Shown one piece after another: positions 1 to 8,202 of a stretch of 64,000 nt of DNA. Source of the stretch: Couchioplanes caeruleus (GTDB lineage: Bacteria > Actinomycetota > Actinomycetes > Mycobacteriales > Micromonosporaceae); assembly GCF_023499255.1 (NCBI RefSeq), contig NZ_CP092183.1, positions 8,118,501-8,182,500 on the forward strand, in the 5' to 3' direction. Below the pieces are notes generated by a model. That model was not told the origin of the DNA. It searched no databases and saw only the letters and a list, made by a program, of their open reading frames with translations. The stretch's first letter is position 1. Each line of letters starts with the position of its first letter. Both the position numbers and the translations under genes were made by a program.

Positions 1-46
1 CGTCGCTTCCAGTGCAGGTGGGACCGGGTTTCCCCGAATCAGGAAA

Positions 47-2221
47 TTAACCGGCCAGTTCGCCGAGCAGAACCCGGCGCACCACCCGCTCGGCCGCCTT
101 GCCGTCGTCCAGGTAGCAGAAGCGCTCCCGGAACCGCGCCCGCTTCGCCGCCGCGCCGGCGCTCGCGTACGAGCCGTCGGCGAAGAGGTCCACCAGGCCG
201 GAGAAGGTCGTGGCGACCTCCCCGGGCGGCAGCTCCATGAGGTCGAAGTACACCCCGCGCAGCTCCCGGTACGCCTGCCAGTCCGGCGCGTAGATCACCA
301 GCGGCCGGTCGAGCACCGCAAAGTCGAACATGGCCGACGAATAGTCGGTCATCATCACGTCGGCCGCGAGATAGAGGTCCTCCACCACCGGGTACGCCGA
401 CACGTCCACGACCCGCCCACGCCGCGTCTGCACCCGTTGATCGGCGGCCACGTAGAAGTAGTGAGCGCGGACCAGCAGCACGGTGTCCGGGCCCAGCCGC
501 TCGGCGAAGGCCTCGACGTCGAGCACCTGCCGGCCGCGCGGCAGCCACTCCCGGTGCGTCGGCGTGTAGAGGATCACCCGCTCGTCCGGCCGGATCCCGA
601 GCTTCTCCCGCACGGCGGCGGCGTCGGCCGGCGTCGCGCCCGCCAGCCGGTCGTTGCGCGGGTAGCCGACCTCGAGGGTCTCGTACCGGCACGGGTACGC
701 CCGCTCCCACGCGATCGTGGTGTGCGCGTTCGCCGTGATGCTGAAGTCCCAGCGGTCCGCGCGGCGCATCTGGGCGTGGAAGTTCTGATCCTTCGCGGCA
801 GCCGGGTGGTCGGCCTGGTCCATGCCCATCATCTTCAGCGGGGTGCCGTGATGGGTCATGACGTGCGTCGCGCCCGGCCGCTTGACGACCCAGTTCGGCC
901 AGTTCACGTTGTTGACCAGCCAGCGCGCGCGGGCCAGCGCACGGTAGTACGCGAGCGAGCCCGCGACCACGTAGTCGGTGCCGGGCGGCACCGACGCGGC
1001 CCGGGCCCGGCCGACGACCCAGACGTTGCGGACCCCGGGGGCCAGCTCCTCCGCCTTGCTCGCGATCGCCGCCGGGTTGCAGGTCACCCCGCGATACCAG
1101 TACGCCGCGTACAGGGCGAGCCGGTCGTCCACGGGCAGCCGGAGCTGGAGCTTGTAGTAGGCCCGGTACGCGGCCTGGCGTACCCGCTTGACCAGGCCCT
1201 TCGTCTTCACCAGCGGCATCTTGCGCACCCGCTCGGTGGACTTGACCACGCCGATGGCCCGCTGCAGGGTGCGGAACGCGAAGAACGACCCGCGCGCGAC
1301 GAACCTGTGCCGCAGGCCCTGGGCGCCCGGCGGCACCTCGTAGCCCTGCGCCGGCTTGTAACGGTGGAAGTCCGCGGTGATCCGGTCGAAGAAGCGCTTG
1401 CGGGACGCCTTCTTCACCCGTTGGGCGTTGCGCAGCACCGTCAGGTAGTGCCAGATCATCCGCTGGAACAGCGCCGGGCGCAGCGCCTGCGGCCGGTCGG
1501 CGTACTGGTCCACGAGGGCCATGGCGTGCGCCCAGTGATCGAAGATCTCGAAGTGCCGGTCGCCCAGCGTCCGGGTGATCGCCCCGGTCCGGCGCTGCCG
1601 GTAGTGCACGCAGACGCGGGCCAGGCCGCTGATCCGCGGTGCGGCCGAGAGCAGCGGGAAGGTGAACGAGACGTCCTCGTACCAGCCCTCCTCGAAGCGG
1701 AAGCCCAGCTTGAGCAGCAGATCCCGGCGGACGACCTTGTTCCAGGCGACGTGCAGGACGTTCAGCACCCGCGGCCACTGCTCGACCGTGAACGACTCGG
1801 GCGCCTCGGCGAGCGCCTTCACCGAGCCGGACGGCGTGACCCGGCCGTCCCAGTGCACCCGGTCGAAGCCGACGATCAGCACGTCCGCGTCCGTGTCGGC
1901 GAGCCGGTCGGCCACCGCGGTCAGCGCGCCCTGCGCCAGCCAGTCGTCGCTGTCGACGAACCACACGTACTCGCCCGTCGCGTGGTCCAGCCCGGCGTTG
2001 CGCGCCCGGCCCAGGCCGACGTTCTCGGCGAGGGAGACGACGCGGACGCGGGGGTCGCGGGCGGCGTACTCGGCGAGGATCGCGCCGCTGTTGTCGGGCG
2101 AGCAGTCGTCCACCGCGACGATCTCGAAGTCGGCGAACGGCTGCTCCAGCAGCGAGTCCAGGCCCTGGCTCAGATAGCCCTGCACCTTGTAGACGGGCAG
2201 CACCACGCTGAGCAGGGTCAT
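47..2221 (-). CDS. Glycosyltransferase family 2 / CDP-glycerol glycerophosphotransferase fusion
   Basis: This 724-aa enzyme joins two transferase domains and probably builds a wall or capsule polyol-phosphate polymer at the inner membrane face. Residues 1-230 are a GT-A family 2 glycosyltransferase, with VDDCSPDNS at 37-45 and the metal-binding DSDD at 90-93. Roughly residues 390-715 match the TagF/TagB CDP-glycerol:glycerophosphotransferase family, shown by HHGTPLKMMG, YTPTHREW and DYSSAMFDFA. Its ATG overlaps the stop of the upstream CDP-alcohol phosphatidyltransferase gene by four bases, so the two are probably translationally coupled in one teichoic-acid-like pathway. The acceptor sugar and the polyol cannot be read from the sequence. 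Confidence 0.9.
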   Translation of the reverse strand: MTLLSVVLPVYKVQGYLSQGLDSLLEQPFADFEIVAVDDCSPDNSGAILAEYAARDPRVRVVSLAENVGLGRARNAGLDHATGEYVWFVDSDDWLAQGALTAVADRLADTDADVLIVGFDRVHWDGRVTPSGSVKALAEAPESFTVEQWPRVLNVLHVAWNKVVRRDLLLKLGFRFEEGWYEDVSFTFPLLSAAPRISGLARVCVHYRQRRTGAITRTLGDRHFEIFDHWAHAMALVDQYADRPQALRPALFQRMIWHYLTVLRNAQRVKKASRKRFFDRITADFHRYKPAQGYEVPPGAQGLRHRFVARGSFFAFRTLQRAIGVVKSTERVRKMPLVKTKGLVKRVRQAAYRAYYKLQLRLPVDDRLALYAAYWYRGVTCNPAAIASKAEELAPGVRNVWVVGRARAASVPPGTDYVVAGSLAYYRALARARWLVNNVNWPNWVVKRPGATHVMTHHGTPLKMMGMDQADHPAAAKDQNFHAQMRRADRWDFSITANAHTTIAWERAYPCRYETLEVGYPRNDRLAGATPADAAAVREKLGIRPDERVILYTPTHREWLPRGRQVLDVEAFAERLGPDTVLLVRAHYFYVAADQRVQTRRGRVVDVSAYPVVEDLYLAADVMMTDYSSAMFDFAVLDRPLVIYAPDWQAYRELRGVYFDLMELPPGEVATTFSGLVDLFADGSYASAGAAAKRARFRERFCYLDDGKAAERVVRRVLLGELAG

Positions 2222-4233
2222 CGTCTTCCTCCGGTTCGCCAGTCCTGGACAGCCCCCGTGAGGAAATGCACGCCGACCGCGGCGGCGAGCAGCAGCTCCC
2301 CGGCCGTGGCGACGCCCGCCAGCGCGAAGATCACCAGCAGGAGCACCCGCCCGTCCCAGCCGAGCAGGGCCGGCTTCCCGGCGAGGCCGGGCGCGCCCTT
2401 CTCCATCCGGGCGGTCAGGTCGTAGTGGTGCAGCGCGAGCGCGAACAGCAACGCGAACAGCACCGCCGGCGGAACCTCGCAGATCAGCGCGACGGCCACC
2501 GCCATCAGGTATTCGGCGGCGCGCAGACCGGCCGGCACGAGCCAGTCCAGCGGCCCGCCGTGCGACGACCGGGCCGCGGCGCCGGCGCTGAGCACCAGCA
2601 GCGCCGCGACGACGAGCCAGACCCCGGCACCACCCGCGCGGACCAGCTCGACGTGCAGGTCACCGCCCCACCACGAGCCCCAGCGGGTGCCGCGCGGCAC
2701 CACGTCCGCGGCCACCGCACCGATCAGGACCAACGGGGCGACGGCCGCCAGCGCGGCCCACACCAGCGGCCGGGACAGGTTGGCGGCGCTCACCGTGCCG
2801 CGCACCAGCCGGCCGTCGTCGCGATGCCGCGACGTGTCGACCGTGTCCAGCACGCCGACGCGCATCGAGACCGACCGCAGAGACCTCAGGGCCAGCGTGT
2901 ACGCCGCGGCCAGCAACCCCCACGCCACCACGGCGATCAACGCGACCCGCCCGTTCGTGACGGCGGCGAGGATCGCCATCAGCGCCCACCGCTCGCCGAT
3001 CGGGAAGACCACGATCCGCTTCAGCCAGTACGCGACCGACCCGGTGTCCGCCTGCACCTTGTTCGAGGCGCGGCTCAGCTTGGCACCCACCCCGCCGCCC
3101 GCGTCGGTGTTGCCCGCGGTGCCGACCGCCTGCCGGGCCGCCGCCTCGTCGTGCAGGGCGCCGTACCAGGTGTCGGTCATGTGCCGGACCGTCTGCAGCA
3201 CGATTGCCGTGATCGCCAGGGGCCACGCGTACGGCAGCCCCACCCGTTCCGCGCCCGCGGCGAGGCCGGCGTAGACCGCGTACTCCTTCGCGCGGTCGGC
3301 CATCGTGTCGAGCCACCCGCCGAACGCCCCGAACCGCCGGGTGTAGCGGGCCAGCTGCCCGTCGACGCAGTCCAGGACGAAGCCCAGGTAGAGCAGCACC
3401 GCGCCGATCACCATCGCCGGCCGCGACGCCTGCCAGAACGACAACGCGGCAGCCACGGCGAACAGCACTGACAGCGCGGTGACGCCGCTGGGCGTGAGGC
3501 CCGCACGGGCGCACAGCTTCGTGACCAAAGGTGACCAACTGCTCACGGCGTACGTGGTGAAGAAGTCGTCCTTCTCCTTCACGGCGAGCCGCAGCAGCGC
3601 CTTGTCCTCGTCCACGGCGGCGACCGCGGCGCGAGCACCGGAGAGGGCGGCGTCGGTGTGCACCCGCTCGGCGTGCAGCAGGCGTACCCGGGTCGCGATC
3701 GGCACCAGCCCCGCGCCGAGCAGCGCGGGCATCAGGGCGTCGACCGCGTTGCCGGTGGCCCGCCGCGTCAGGACATCGGCGTCACCGCCGCGCTCCGCGG
3801 CCTCGGCCGCCTCGCGAGCGGCCGTGGCCAGCAGCCCGAGATCGGCGGGGGCCACGCAGACCGCGCCGAGGAACCGGACGGGACCGTCCCCGGCCGCCAC
3901 GAGCCGGCCCCGGTCCTCCCGGAGGTCACCGCCCGTGCCGGTGCCGGTGGCCGCCACCAGCGCGGTGCTGCGCCCCGCCGGCTCGGTCGCGAGCGTCCAC
4001 AGGAGACTGGGATGGGCGACGAGATCGTCGGCGCAGAGCAGCAGCGGCTCGCTCGCCTCCGCGGCGATCCGGGCGGTCTCGCGCAGCTGAGCGGGCACGT
4101 CGGCGCGCGAGAGAGTCAGCACTGCCGATGCCCCGGCCGCGGTCAGCGCCACGGTCAGCTCGTCCGCGAGCCTGCCGGCCGCGGCCGGATCGAGGTCGTT
4201 GCCGGTGCTGCCGCACAAAACGGCAAGCGTCAC
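2218..4233 (-). CDS. CDP-alcohol phosphatidyltransferase with N- and C-terminal extra domains (DUF5941-like)
   Basis: This 671-aa integral membrane enzyme should transfer a phospho-alcohol group from a CDP-activated donor to an acceptor alcohol. The family signature DG-x2-AR-x8-G-x3-D-x3-D is complete: DG at 291-292, AR at 295-296 and the two metal aspartates at 309 and 313. The first 200 residues are a soluble domain of unclear role, and the last ~200 residues are hydrophobic and resemble DUF5941. The GTG start has a good GGGAGGG Shine-Dalgarno eight bases upstream. It overlaps the TagF-type gene by four bases, which points to wall polymer or phospholipid-linked glycan synthesis. The exact substrate is unknown. 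Confidence 0.85.
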   Translation of the reverse strand: MTLAVLCGSTGNDLDPAAAGRLADELTVALTAAGASAVLTLSRADVPAQLRETARIAAEASEPLLLCADDLVAHPSLLWTLATEPAGRSTALVAATGTGTGGDLREDRGRLVAAGDGPVRFLGAVCVAPADLGLLATAAREAAEAAERGGDADVLTRRATGNAVDALMPALLGAGLVPIATRVRLLHAERVHTDAALSGARAAVAAVDEDKALLRLAVKEKDDFFTTYAVSSWSPLVTKLCARAGLTPSGVTALSVLFAVAAALSFWQASRPAMVIGAVLLYLGFVLDCVDGQLARYTRRFGAFGGWLDTMADRAKEYAVYAGLAAGAERVGLPYAWPLAITAIVLQTVRHMTDTWYGALHDEAAARQAVGTAGNTDAGGGVGAKLSRASNKVQADTGSVAYWLKRIVVFPIGERWALMAILAAVTNGRVALIAVVAWGLLAAAYTLALRSLRSVSMRVGVLDTVDTSRHRDDGRLVRGTVSAANLSRPLVWAALAAVAPLVLIGAVAADVVPRGTRWGSWWGGDLHVELVRAGGAGVWLVVAALLVLSAGAAARSSHGGPLDWLVPAGLRAAEYLMAVAVALICEVPPAVLFALLFALALHHYDLTARMEKGAPGLAGKPALLGWDGRVLLLVIFALAGVATAGELLLAAAVGVHFLTGAVQDWRTGGRR

Positions 4234-4450
4234 CGAGACATCCCTCCCATAGAACCCGCCAAGCCACAGTCGGCAGGGGGCGAATGAGCCCCGATGTTAA
4301 CAGCGGCGCCGAGCCGGGTACGGGGTGCCCTTACGGGAACGTGAGACGCCTTCTCCCCCTCCAGACCGAGGGCGGAGGGTGCGGCGCTGCCTACCGTTGA
4401 CCGTGGTCGAGGCGCCAGCCCGGCCGACCCCGACACAAGGAGTGAGCGAC

Positions 4451-4633
4451 ATGCCCCGCCGATTGGCCCGACCCCGCGACGACCGATGGATCGCCGGCGT
4501 GTGCTCCGGCCTGGCGCGCCGGTTCGGCGTGTCCTCGTCCGTCATGCGGCTGATCTTCGTGTTGTCCTGCCTCCTCCCCGGCCCGCAGTTCATCGTCTAC
4601 CTGGTCCTCTGGGTGCTCCTGCCCAACGAGTGA
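4451..4633 (+). CDS. PspC domain protein
   Basis: This 60-aa protein is an almost bare PspC domain. It has a basic N-terminus (MPRRLARPRDDRW), the IAGVCSGLARRFG segment typical of PspC, and one hydrophobic span near residues 34-58 ending in LLPNE. PspC proteins are membrane partners in envelope-stress signalling; whether this minimal form signals is unknown. The ATG at 4451 was chosen over an upstream in-frame codon because AAGGAG lies eight bases before it. The gene stands alone between the divergent polymer operon and a repeat-filled gap. Confidence 0.85.
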   Translation: MPRRLARPRDDRWIAGVCSGLARRFGVSSSVMRLIFVLSCLLPGPQFIVYLVLWVLLPNE

Positions 4634-4684
4634 CCCAGCGGTGACCGAGCGGCGACCACCGCTCGACCGTCGCGGGGCCGCGCC

Positions 4685-4885
4685 GGGCGCAACTGCCCGG
4701 CGCGGCCTGACGCAACCCTCCGGACGCGGCGGCCCGACGTGACCATCCGGGTGCGGTCCGCGGCACAACGGTCCAGGCACGGATCCCAGCGCAACCACCC
4801 GGGCGCCGGCCCGGCACAACCGTCCAGGCACGGATTCAGCGCAACCGTCCGAGCCGCGGACCCGATGCGAACCGCCGGCGCCGGC
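4685..4885. repeat. Degenerate tandem repeat array, about eight units of 23-27 bp
   Basis: The intergenic stretch after the PspC gene (4634-5043, no gene seen) holds eight diverged units sharing a G(C/A)NCAACC-N-TCCGG-like core. The CAAC-type anchors start at 4690, 4713, 4740, 4766, 4792, 4817, 4842 and 4868, so the spacing is 23, 27, 26, 26, 25, 25 and 26. Within it, 4761-4796 and 4812-4846 are near-identical copies of a double unit. A long plus-strand frame crosses the array but has no Shine-Dalgarno or recognisable product, so I do not call it a gene. Confidence 0.55.
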
Positions 4886-5043
4886 GCGGCCCCGGCGCGG
4901 CGACCCGGCCGCCGTCGTGCGCAGCCCGATGTCACCACTGTCGGACAAGCCGGCGACCCGGCCCACCGCCGGCACCCGCCCGCACCCCGGCGACCCGGCC
5001 CGGCCCGACGTCGCCTCGGGGAACAACCCCGCCAGGCGTCAGG

Positions 5044-5826
5044 TCACGGGCTGGCGAACTCCACCGTCACGGTCGTGTACCCGAGCCGCCCGAACAGGCT
5101 CTGCAGCATCTTCTCCGTGTTCTCCTGGGCCCGCTGCTCCAGCCCGCTGCTGCGCGCCGCCTCGGTGATCCGCTGCTGGGCCGACTGGTAGACCCGCTGC
5201 TGCTGATTGGGGTTGTTGCTGAAGGCGTCGCCGATGCGGTTGAGCAGCCCGCGTTCCTCCGCCACCACGTAACTGCGCTGCATGTCGAGCGCCGCCTGGC
5301 CGAGTTGCGGCGGGGGCAGCTTGATCGTGGCCGTCTTGTTCGCTTCGTCGAGGGACAGGGCGCTGGTGGAGAGCTGGCCGAAGTCGACGTACGCCTCGAC
5401 CGTGCCCGCGCCGACGAACAGGGTGCGCTTGTTGAGGAGGAAGTCGGGGACGTTCTCCTTGTCCTCCTGCAGGTCGACGATCACCTGGAAGTTGCCGTCG
5501 GCGGCGACGTAGCGGCTCAGGTCGCGCATCGACTGCAGCAGGACCGGCTGGCTGCGGTCGGTCGTCTTGCCGGAGAACGGGTTGTCGAAGCCGGGCAGCA
5601 CGTTGATCGCGCGCAACCCCAGGCACATGGCGACGATCAGGGCGAACACCACGCCGGTGAAGATCAGGACACGGGCGAACGCGCCCATGCCCCGCGGCGC
5701 GTCGGCAGGTGGCTGTGCGTCGACGGGCGGCGTCGAGTCGGCGGGTGGGGCCGCGGCGGGCGGCGCGGACTCGTCGACTGCCGGATATTCCTTCGTCGGC
5801 TCATCGACACCGGGCGACTGGGCCAT
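5044..5826 (-). CDS. DUF4230 domain membrane-anchored protein
   Basis: This 260-aa protein has an acidic, proline/alanine-rich N-terminus (about 60 residues), one membrane span (LIFTGVVFALIVAMCLGL) and an extracytoplasmic DUF4230-like domain. That domain contains DLSRYVAADGNFQVIVDLQ and a FVGAGTVEAYVDFGQL segment. The function of the family is unknown. The ATG at 5826 is preceded by GGAAGGGG; a longer frame upstream has an arginine- and proline-rich composition typical of non-coding shadow and was not used. It stands alone, between a repeat-filled gap and the acyl-CoA dehydrogenase gene. Confidence 0.82.
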   Translation of the reverse strand: MAQSPGVDEPTKEYPAVDESAPPAAAPPADSTPPVDAQPPADAPRGMGAFARVLIFTGVVFALIVAMCLGLRAINVLPGFDNPFSGKTTDRSQPVLLQSMRDLSRYVAADGNFQVIVDLQEDKENVPDFLLNKRTLFVGAGTVEAYVDFGQLSTSALSLDEANKTATIKLPPPQLGQAALDMQRSYVVAEERGLLNRIGDAFSNNPNQQQRVYQSAQQRITEAARSSGLEQRAQENTEKMLQSLFGRLGYTTVTVEFASP

Positions 5827-5912
5827 CGTCGACCACCCCTTCCTCGGTCCGCGCCCCGCGGGAGGCGCTTCTGGTACCCACGGTACGGAAGGGGTACGAC
5901 ACCCGCAGCCGC

Positions 5913-7082
5913 TCAGCCGCCGAAGGCGTTCAGACCCGTCAATTTCTGGCCGATGACCAGCTGGTGGATCTCCGAGGTTCCCTCGTAGGTGAGCACGCTC
6001 TCGAGGTTGTTGGCGTGCCGGAGCACCGGGTACTCGCCGCTGATGCCGTTGGCACCGAGGATCGTGCGGCATTCGCGGGCGATCCGGATGGCCTCGCGCA
6101 CGTTGTTGAGCTTGCCGACGCTGACCTGCTCCGGACGCAGCCCGGCGGCGTCGCTGCGGCGGCCGAGGTGCAGCGCCAGCAGGTAGCCCTTCTGCAGCTC
6201 GAGGGCCATGTCGGCGAGCTTGGCCTGGGTGAGCTGGAAGCCGGCGACCGGGCGGCCGAACTGCTCGCGGGAGGTTGCGTACGCGATGGCGGTCTCCAGG
6301 CAGTCACGCGCCGCGCCCAGCGAGCCCCAGATGATGCCGAACCGGGCCTCGGTCAGGCAGGACAGCGGCGCCTTGAGGCCCTTGGCCAGCGGGAGCCGGG
6401 CCGACTCGGGCAGCCGCACCTCGTCCAGGGTGATCTCGCCGGTGGCCGAGGCCCGCAGCGAGAGCTTCATCTTCACCTCGCGCACCGAGAAGCCCGGGGT
6501 GTTCGTCGGTACGGCGAAGCCGATCACGCCCTCCTCGGCGCGCGCCCAGACGACCGCCACGTCGGCGACCGGGGCGTTCGTGATCCACATCTTGCCGCCG
6601 TGCAGCACCCAGCCGTCGCCGTCGCGGCGCGCGCGGGTGGACATGTTGCCGGGGTCGGAGCCGTGGTCGGGCTCGGTCAGCCCGAAGCAGCCGATGAGCT
6701 CGCCGGCGGCCATGCCCGGCAGCCACTGCTGCTTCTGCTCCTCGCTGCCGTAGCGGTGGATGGCGTACATGGCGAGCGAGCCCTGGACGGAGACGAGCGA
6801 ACGGACCCCGGAGTCGGCCGCTTCGAGCTCCATGCACGCCAGGCCGTACTGGACCGCGGAGGCGCCGGCGCAGCCGTACCCCTCGAGGTGCATGCCCAGC
6901 AGGCCGAGCTTGCCGAACTCCAGCGACAGCTCGCGGACGGGGACCTCGCCGCGCTCGTACCAGTCGGCGATGTGCGGGCGCACGCGGTCGTCCACGACGC
7001 GGCGCACCAGCGACCGTACGTCGCGCTCCTCGTCGCTGAGCAGCTCGTCGAGATCCAGCAGATCCAGGGGTGACACGGCCAT
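5913..7082 (-). CDS. Acyl-CoA dehydrogenase, glutaryl-CoA dehydrogenase-like
   Basis: This 389-aa flavoenzyme oxidises an acyl-CoA and passes electrons to ETF. The acyl-CoA dehydrogenase fold is shown by CFGLTEPDHGSDPG, MWITNAP and TSREQFGRP. The C-terminal YEGTSEIH motif places the catalytic glutamate at 367, as in glutaryl-CoA dehydrogenase, and the ending (IGQKLTGLNAF) also resembles that subgroup. The substrate could still be another short-chain acyl-CoA. No Shine-Dalgarno precedes the ATG. Instead TAGTTT lies six bases upstream, suggesting a leaderless transcript, and a 15-bp palindrome covers this promoter. No linked regulator gene is obvious nearby. Confidence 0.9.
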   Translation of the reverse strand: MAVSPLDLLDLDELLSDEERDVRSLVRRVVDDRVRPHIADWYERGEVPVRELSLEFGKLGLLGMHLEGYGCAGASAVQYGLACMELEAADSGVRSLVSVQGSLAMYAIHRYGSEEQKQQWLPGMAAGELIGCFGLTEPDHGSDPGNMSTRARRDGDGWVLHGGKMWITNAPVADVAVVWARAEEGVIGFAVPTNTPGFSVREVKMKLSLRASATGEITLDEVRLPESARLPLAKGLKAPLSCLTEARFGIIWGSLGAARDCLETAIAYATSREQFGRPVAGFQLTQAKLADMALELQKGYLLALHLGRRSDAAGLRPEQVSVGKLNNVREAIRIARECRTILGANGISGEYPVLRHANNLESVLTYEGTSEIHQLVIGQKLTGLNAFGG

Positions 7083-7088
7083 GGAATT

Positions 7089-7105
7089 AAACTAACAGTG
7101 TTAGT
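7089..7105 (-). promoter_or_regulatory. Leaderless promoter -10 with overlapping palindromic operator
   Basis: ACTAACAGTGTTAGT at 7091-7105 is a perfect 15-base palindrome around a single central base. The -10-like TAGTTT (complement of 7089-7094) overlaps it and lies six bases before the dehydrogenase ATG. The shape is that of a TetR-type site. A bound repressor would block RNA polymerase directly. The palindrome also covers the stop codon of the upstream minus-strand gene. Confidence 0.6.
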
Positions 7106-7397
7106 CCTCGATGACGAGCACCCGCGCGTGGATCTGGTTGCGCTGCTGCAGGGCCGCCCGCAGCGCCCGGTGCAGGCCGTCCTCCAGGTACAGGCCGCCG
7201 TTCCACTCCACGACGTGCGGGAACAGATCGCCGTAGAACGTGGAGTCCTCGGCGAGCAGCTTGTCGAGCGCCAGCTCACGCTTGGTCGTGATGAGATCGG
7301 CCAGGCGGATCGGGCGGGGCGGGATCTCGGCCCACTTCTTCAGCGTCGTGTGATGGTCGGGGTACGGCGCTCCGTCCCGTACCGCTTTGAAGATCAC
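7101..7397 (-). CDS. Conserved small ParB/sulfiredoxin-like protein
   Basis: This 98-aa cytoplasmic protein of unknown function is the kind found widely in actinobacteria. Its C-terminal half carries YLEDGLHRALRAALQQ, which resembles the DG-x-HR-x2-A signature of ParB-like nuclease and sulfiredoxin folds. An N-terminal IRLADLITTKREL segment fits the strand that usually precedes it. The GTG start is supported by GGAGGGGAG about nine bases upstream. Its stop codon sits inside the operator of the downstream dehydrogenase gene, so read-through into that gene would be subject to the same repressor. The fold match is by eye only. Confidence 0.65.
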   Translation of the reverse strand: MIFKAVRDGAPYPDHHTTLKKWAEIPPRPIRLADLITTKRELALDKLLAEDSTFYGDLFPHVVEWNGGLYLEDGLHRALRAALQQRNQIHARVLVIED

Positions 7398-7569
7398 GAC
7401 GGCACGCTCCCCTCCGGTCCCTCGCTTCTGGCCTTACCCGGCGGACGGGCGGATACGCCTGCCAGCCTAGCGAGCCGCCGGGCCGGCGATGGACCACAGC
7501 GCCCGGTGGCCGCCCGCGCGGCGTGGGCGGCGGCTCGTGCCGTCATCCCGCGCCGGACGGTGCCCGCTG

Positions 7570-8199
7570 TCAGCCGGCACCCACGGACGCCGTGCCGGTG
7601 GCGGTCCATCGGCCATGATGCACCACCTCGTCCACCGGGCGATGCCCCCGGCGTAGTGACGGTGACCTCTTGTCGGGTGCCGGATATCCCACCGTGAGCG
7701 CGCCGACCGGGGTGAATTCGTCCGGTACGCCGAAAGCCGCCCGGAATGCGCCGACCTTGTCCGCGGGTACGCCGAAGAACAGCGACCCCAGCCCCTCGTT
7801 CACGGCCGTCAGGTGCATGAGCAGCGCGGCGAACCCGGTGTCGACGTCCCAGTACGGCACCGGCCACCGGCGCTCGTCGCGATCCGTCCAGCCCTTGTCC
7901 GCCTGCGCGTACCGCTCGAGGTACACCGACTTGTTGGAGAGCGCGACGATGATCAGCGGCGCGCTAGGCATGCGCTGCAGCCACGAGTCGTCCGGGCCGC
8001 CCGGCGACGTGGCCGTCCAGTAGCGCTCGCGGTCCTCCGGCTCCTGGAGCACGAGGAAGCCCCAGCCCTGGGAGAAACCCGCCGACGGCGCCCGGAGCGC
8101 GTGCCGGACCAGCTTGTCGACGATCTCCGGCGGCACCGGCCGCTCGGGGTCGTACGTGCGGACCATCTTGCGCCGGCGGACGACCTCGTCGAACTCCAC
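7570..8199 (-). CDS. Nitroreductase family protein
   Basis: This 209-aa protein belongs to the FMN-dependent nitroreductase family, which reduces nitro, quinone or related compounds with NAD(P)H. The N-terminal RRRKMVRTYDPERPVP with the following RAPSAGFSQGW segment is the FMN-phosphate-binding region. A second family block is FFGVPADKVGAFRAAFGVP followed by VGYPAPDKR. The last ~25 residues, rich in H, R and T, are less conserved. The GTG start is only three bases after the galM stop codon, so the two genes are almost certainly co-transcribed. The natural substrate is unknown. Confidence 0.85.
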   Translation of the reverse strand: MEFDEVVRRRKMVRTYDPERPVPPEIVDKLVRHALRAPSAGFSQGWGFLVLQEPEDRERYWTATSPGGPDDSWLQRMPSAPLIIVALSNKSVYLERYAQADKGWTDRDERRWPVPYWDVDTGFAALLMHLTAVNEGLGSLFFGVPADKVGAFRAAFGVPDEFTPVGALTVGYPAPDKRSPSLRRGHRPVDEVVHHGRWTATGTASVGAG

Positions 8200-8202
8200 G
8201 GC

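Noticed and set aside
39..1964. Long minus-strand frame overlapping the TagF-type gene
   Set aside because: It has arginine/glycine-rich composition with no domain and is fully covered by the recognised glycosyltransferase fusion in another frame.
4739..5191. Plus-strand frame across the 25-bp repeat array
   Set aside because: The repeat period is not a multiple of three, there is no ribosome site, and the frame overlaps the end of the DUF4230 gene.
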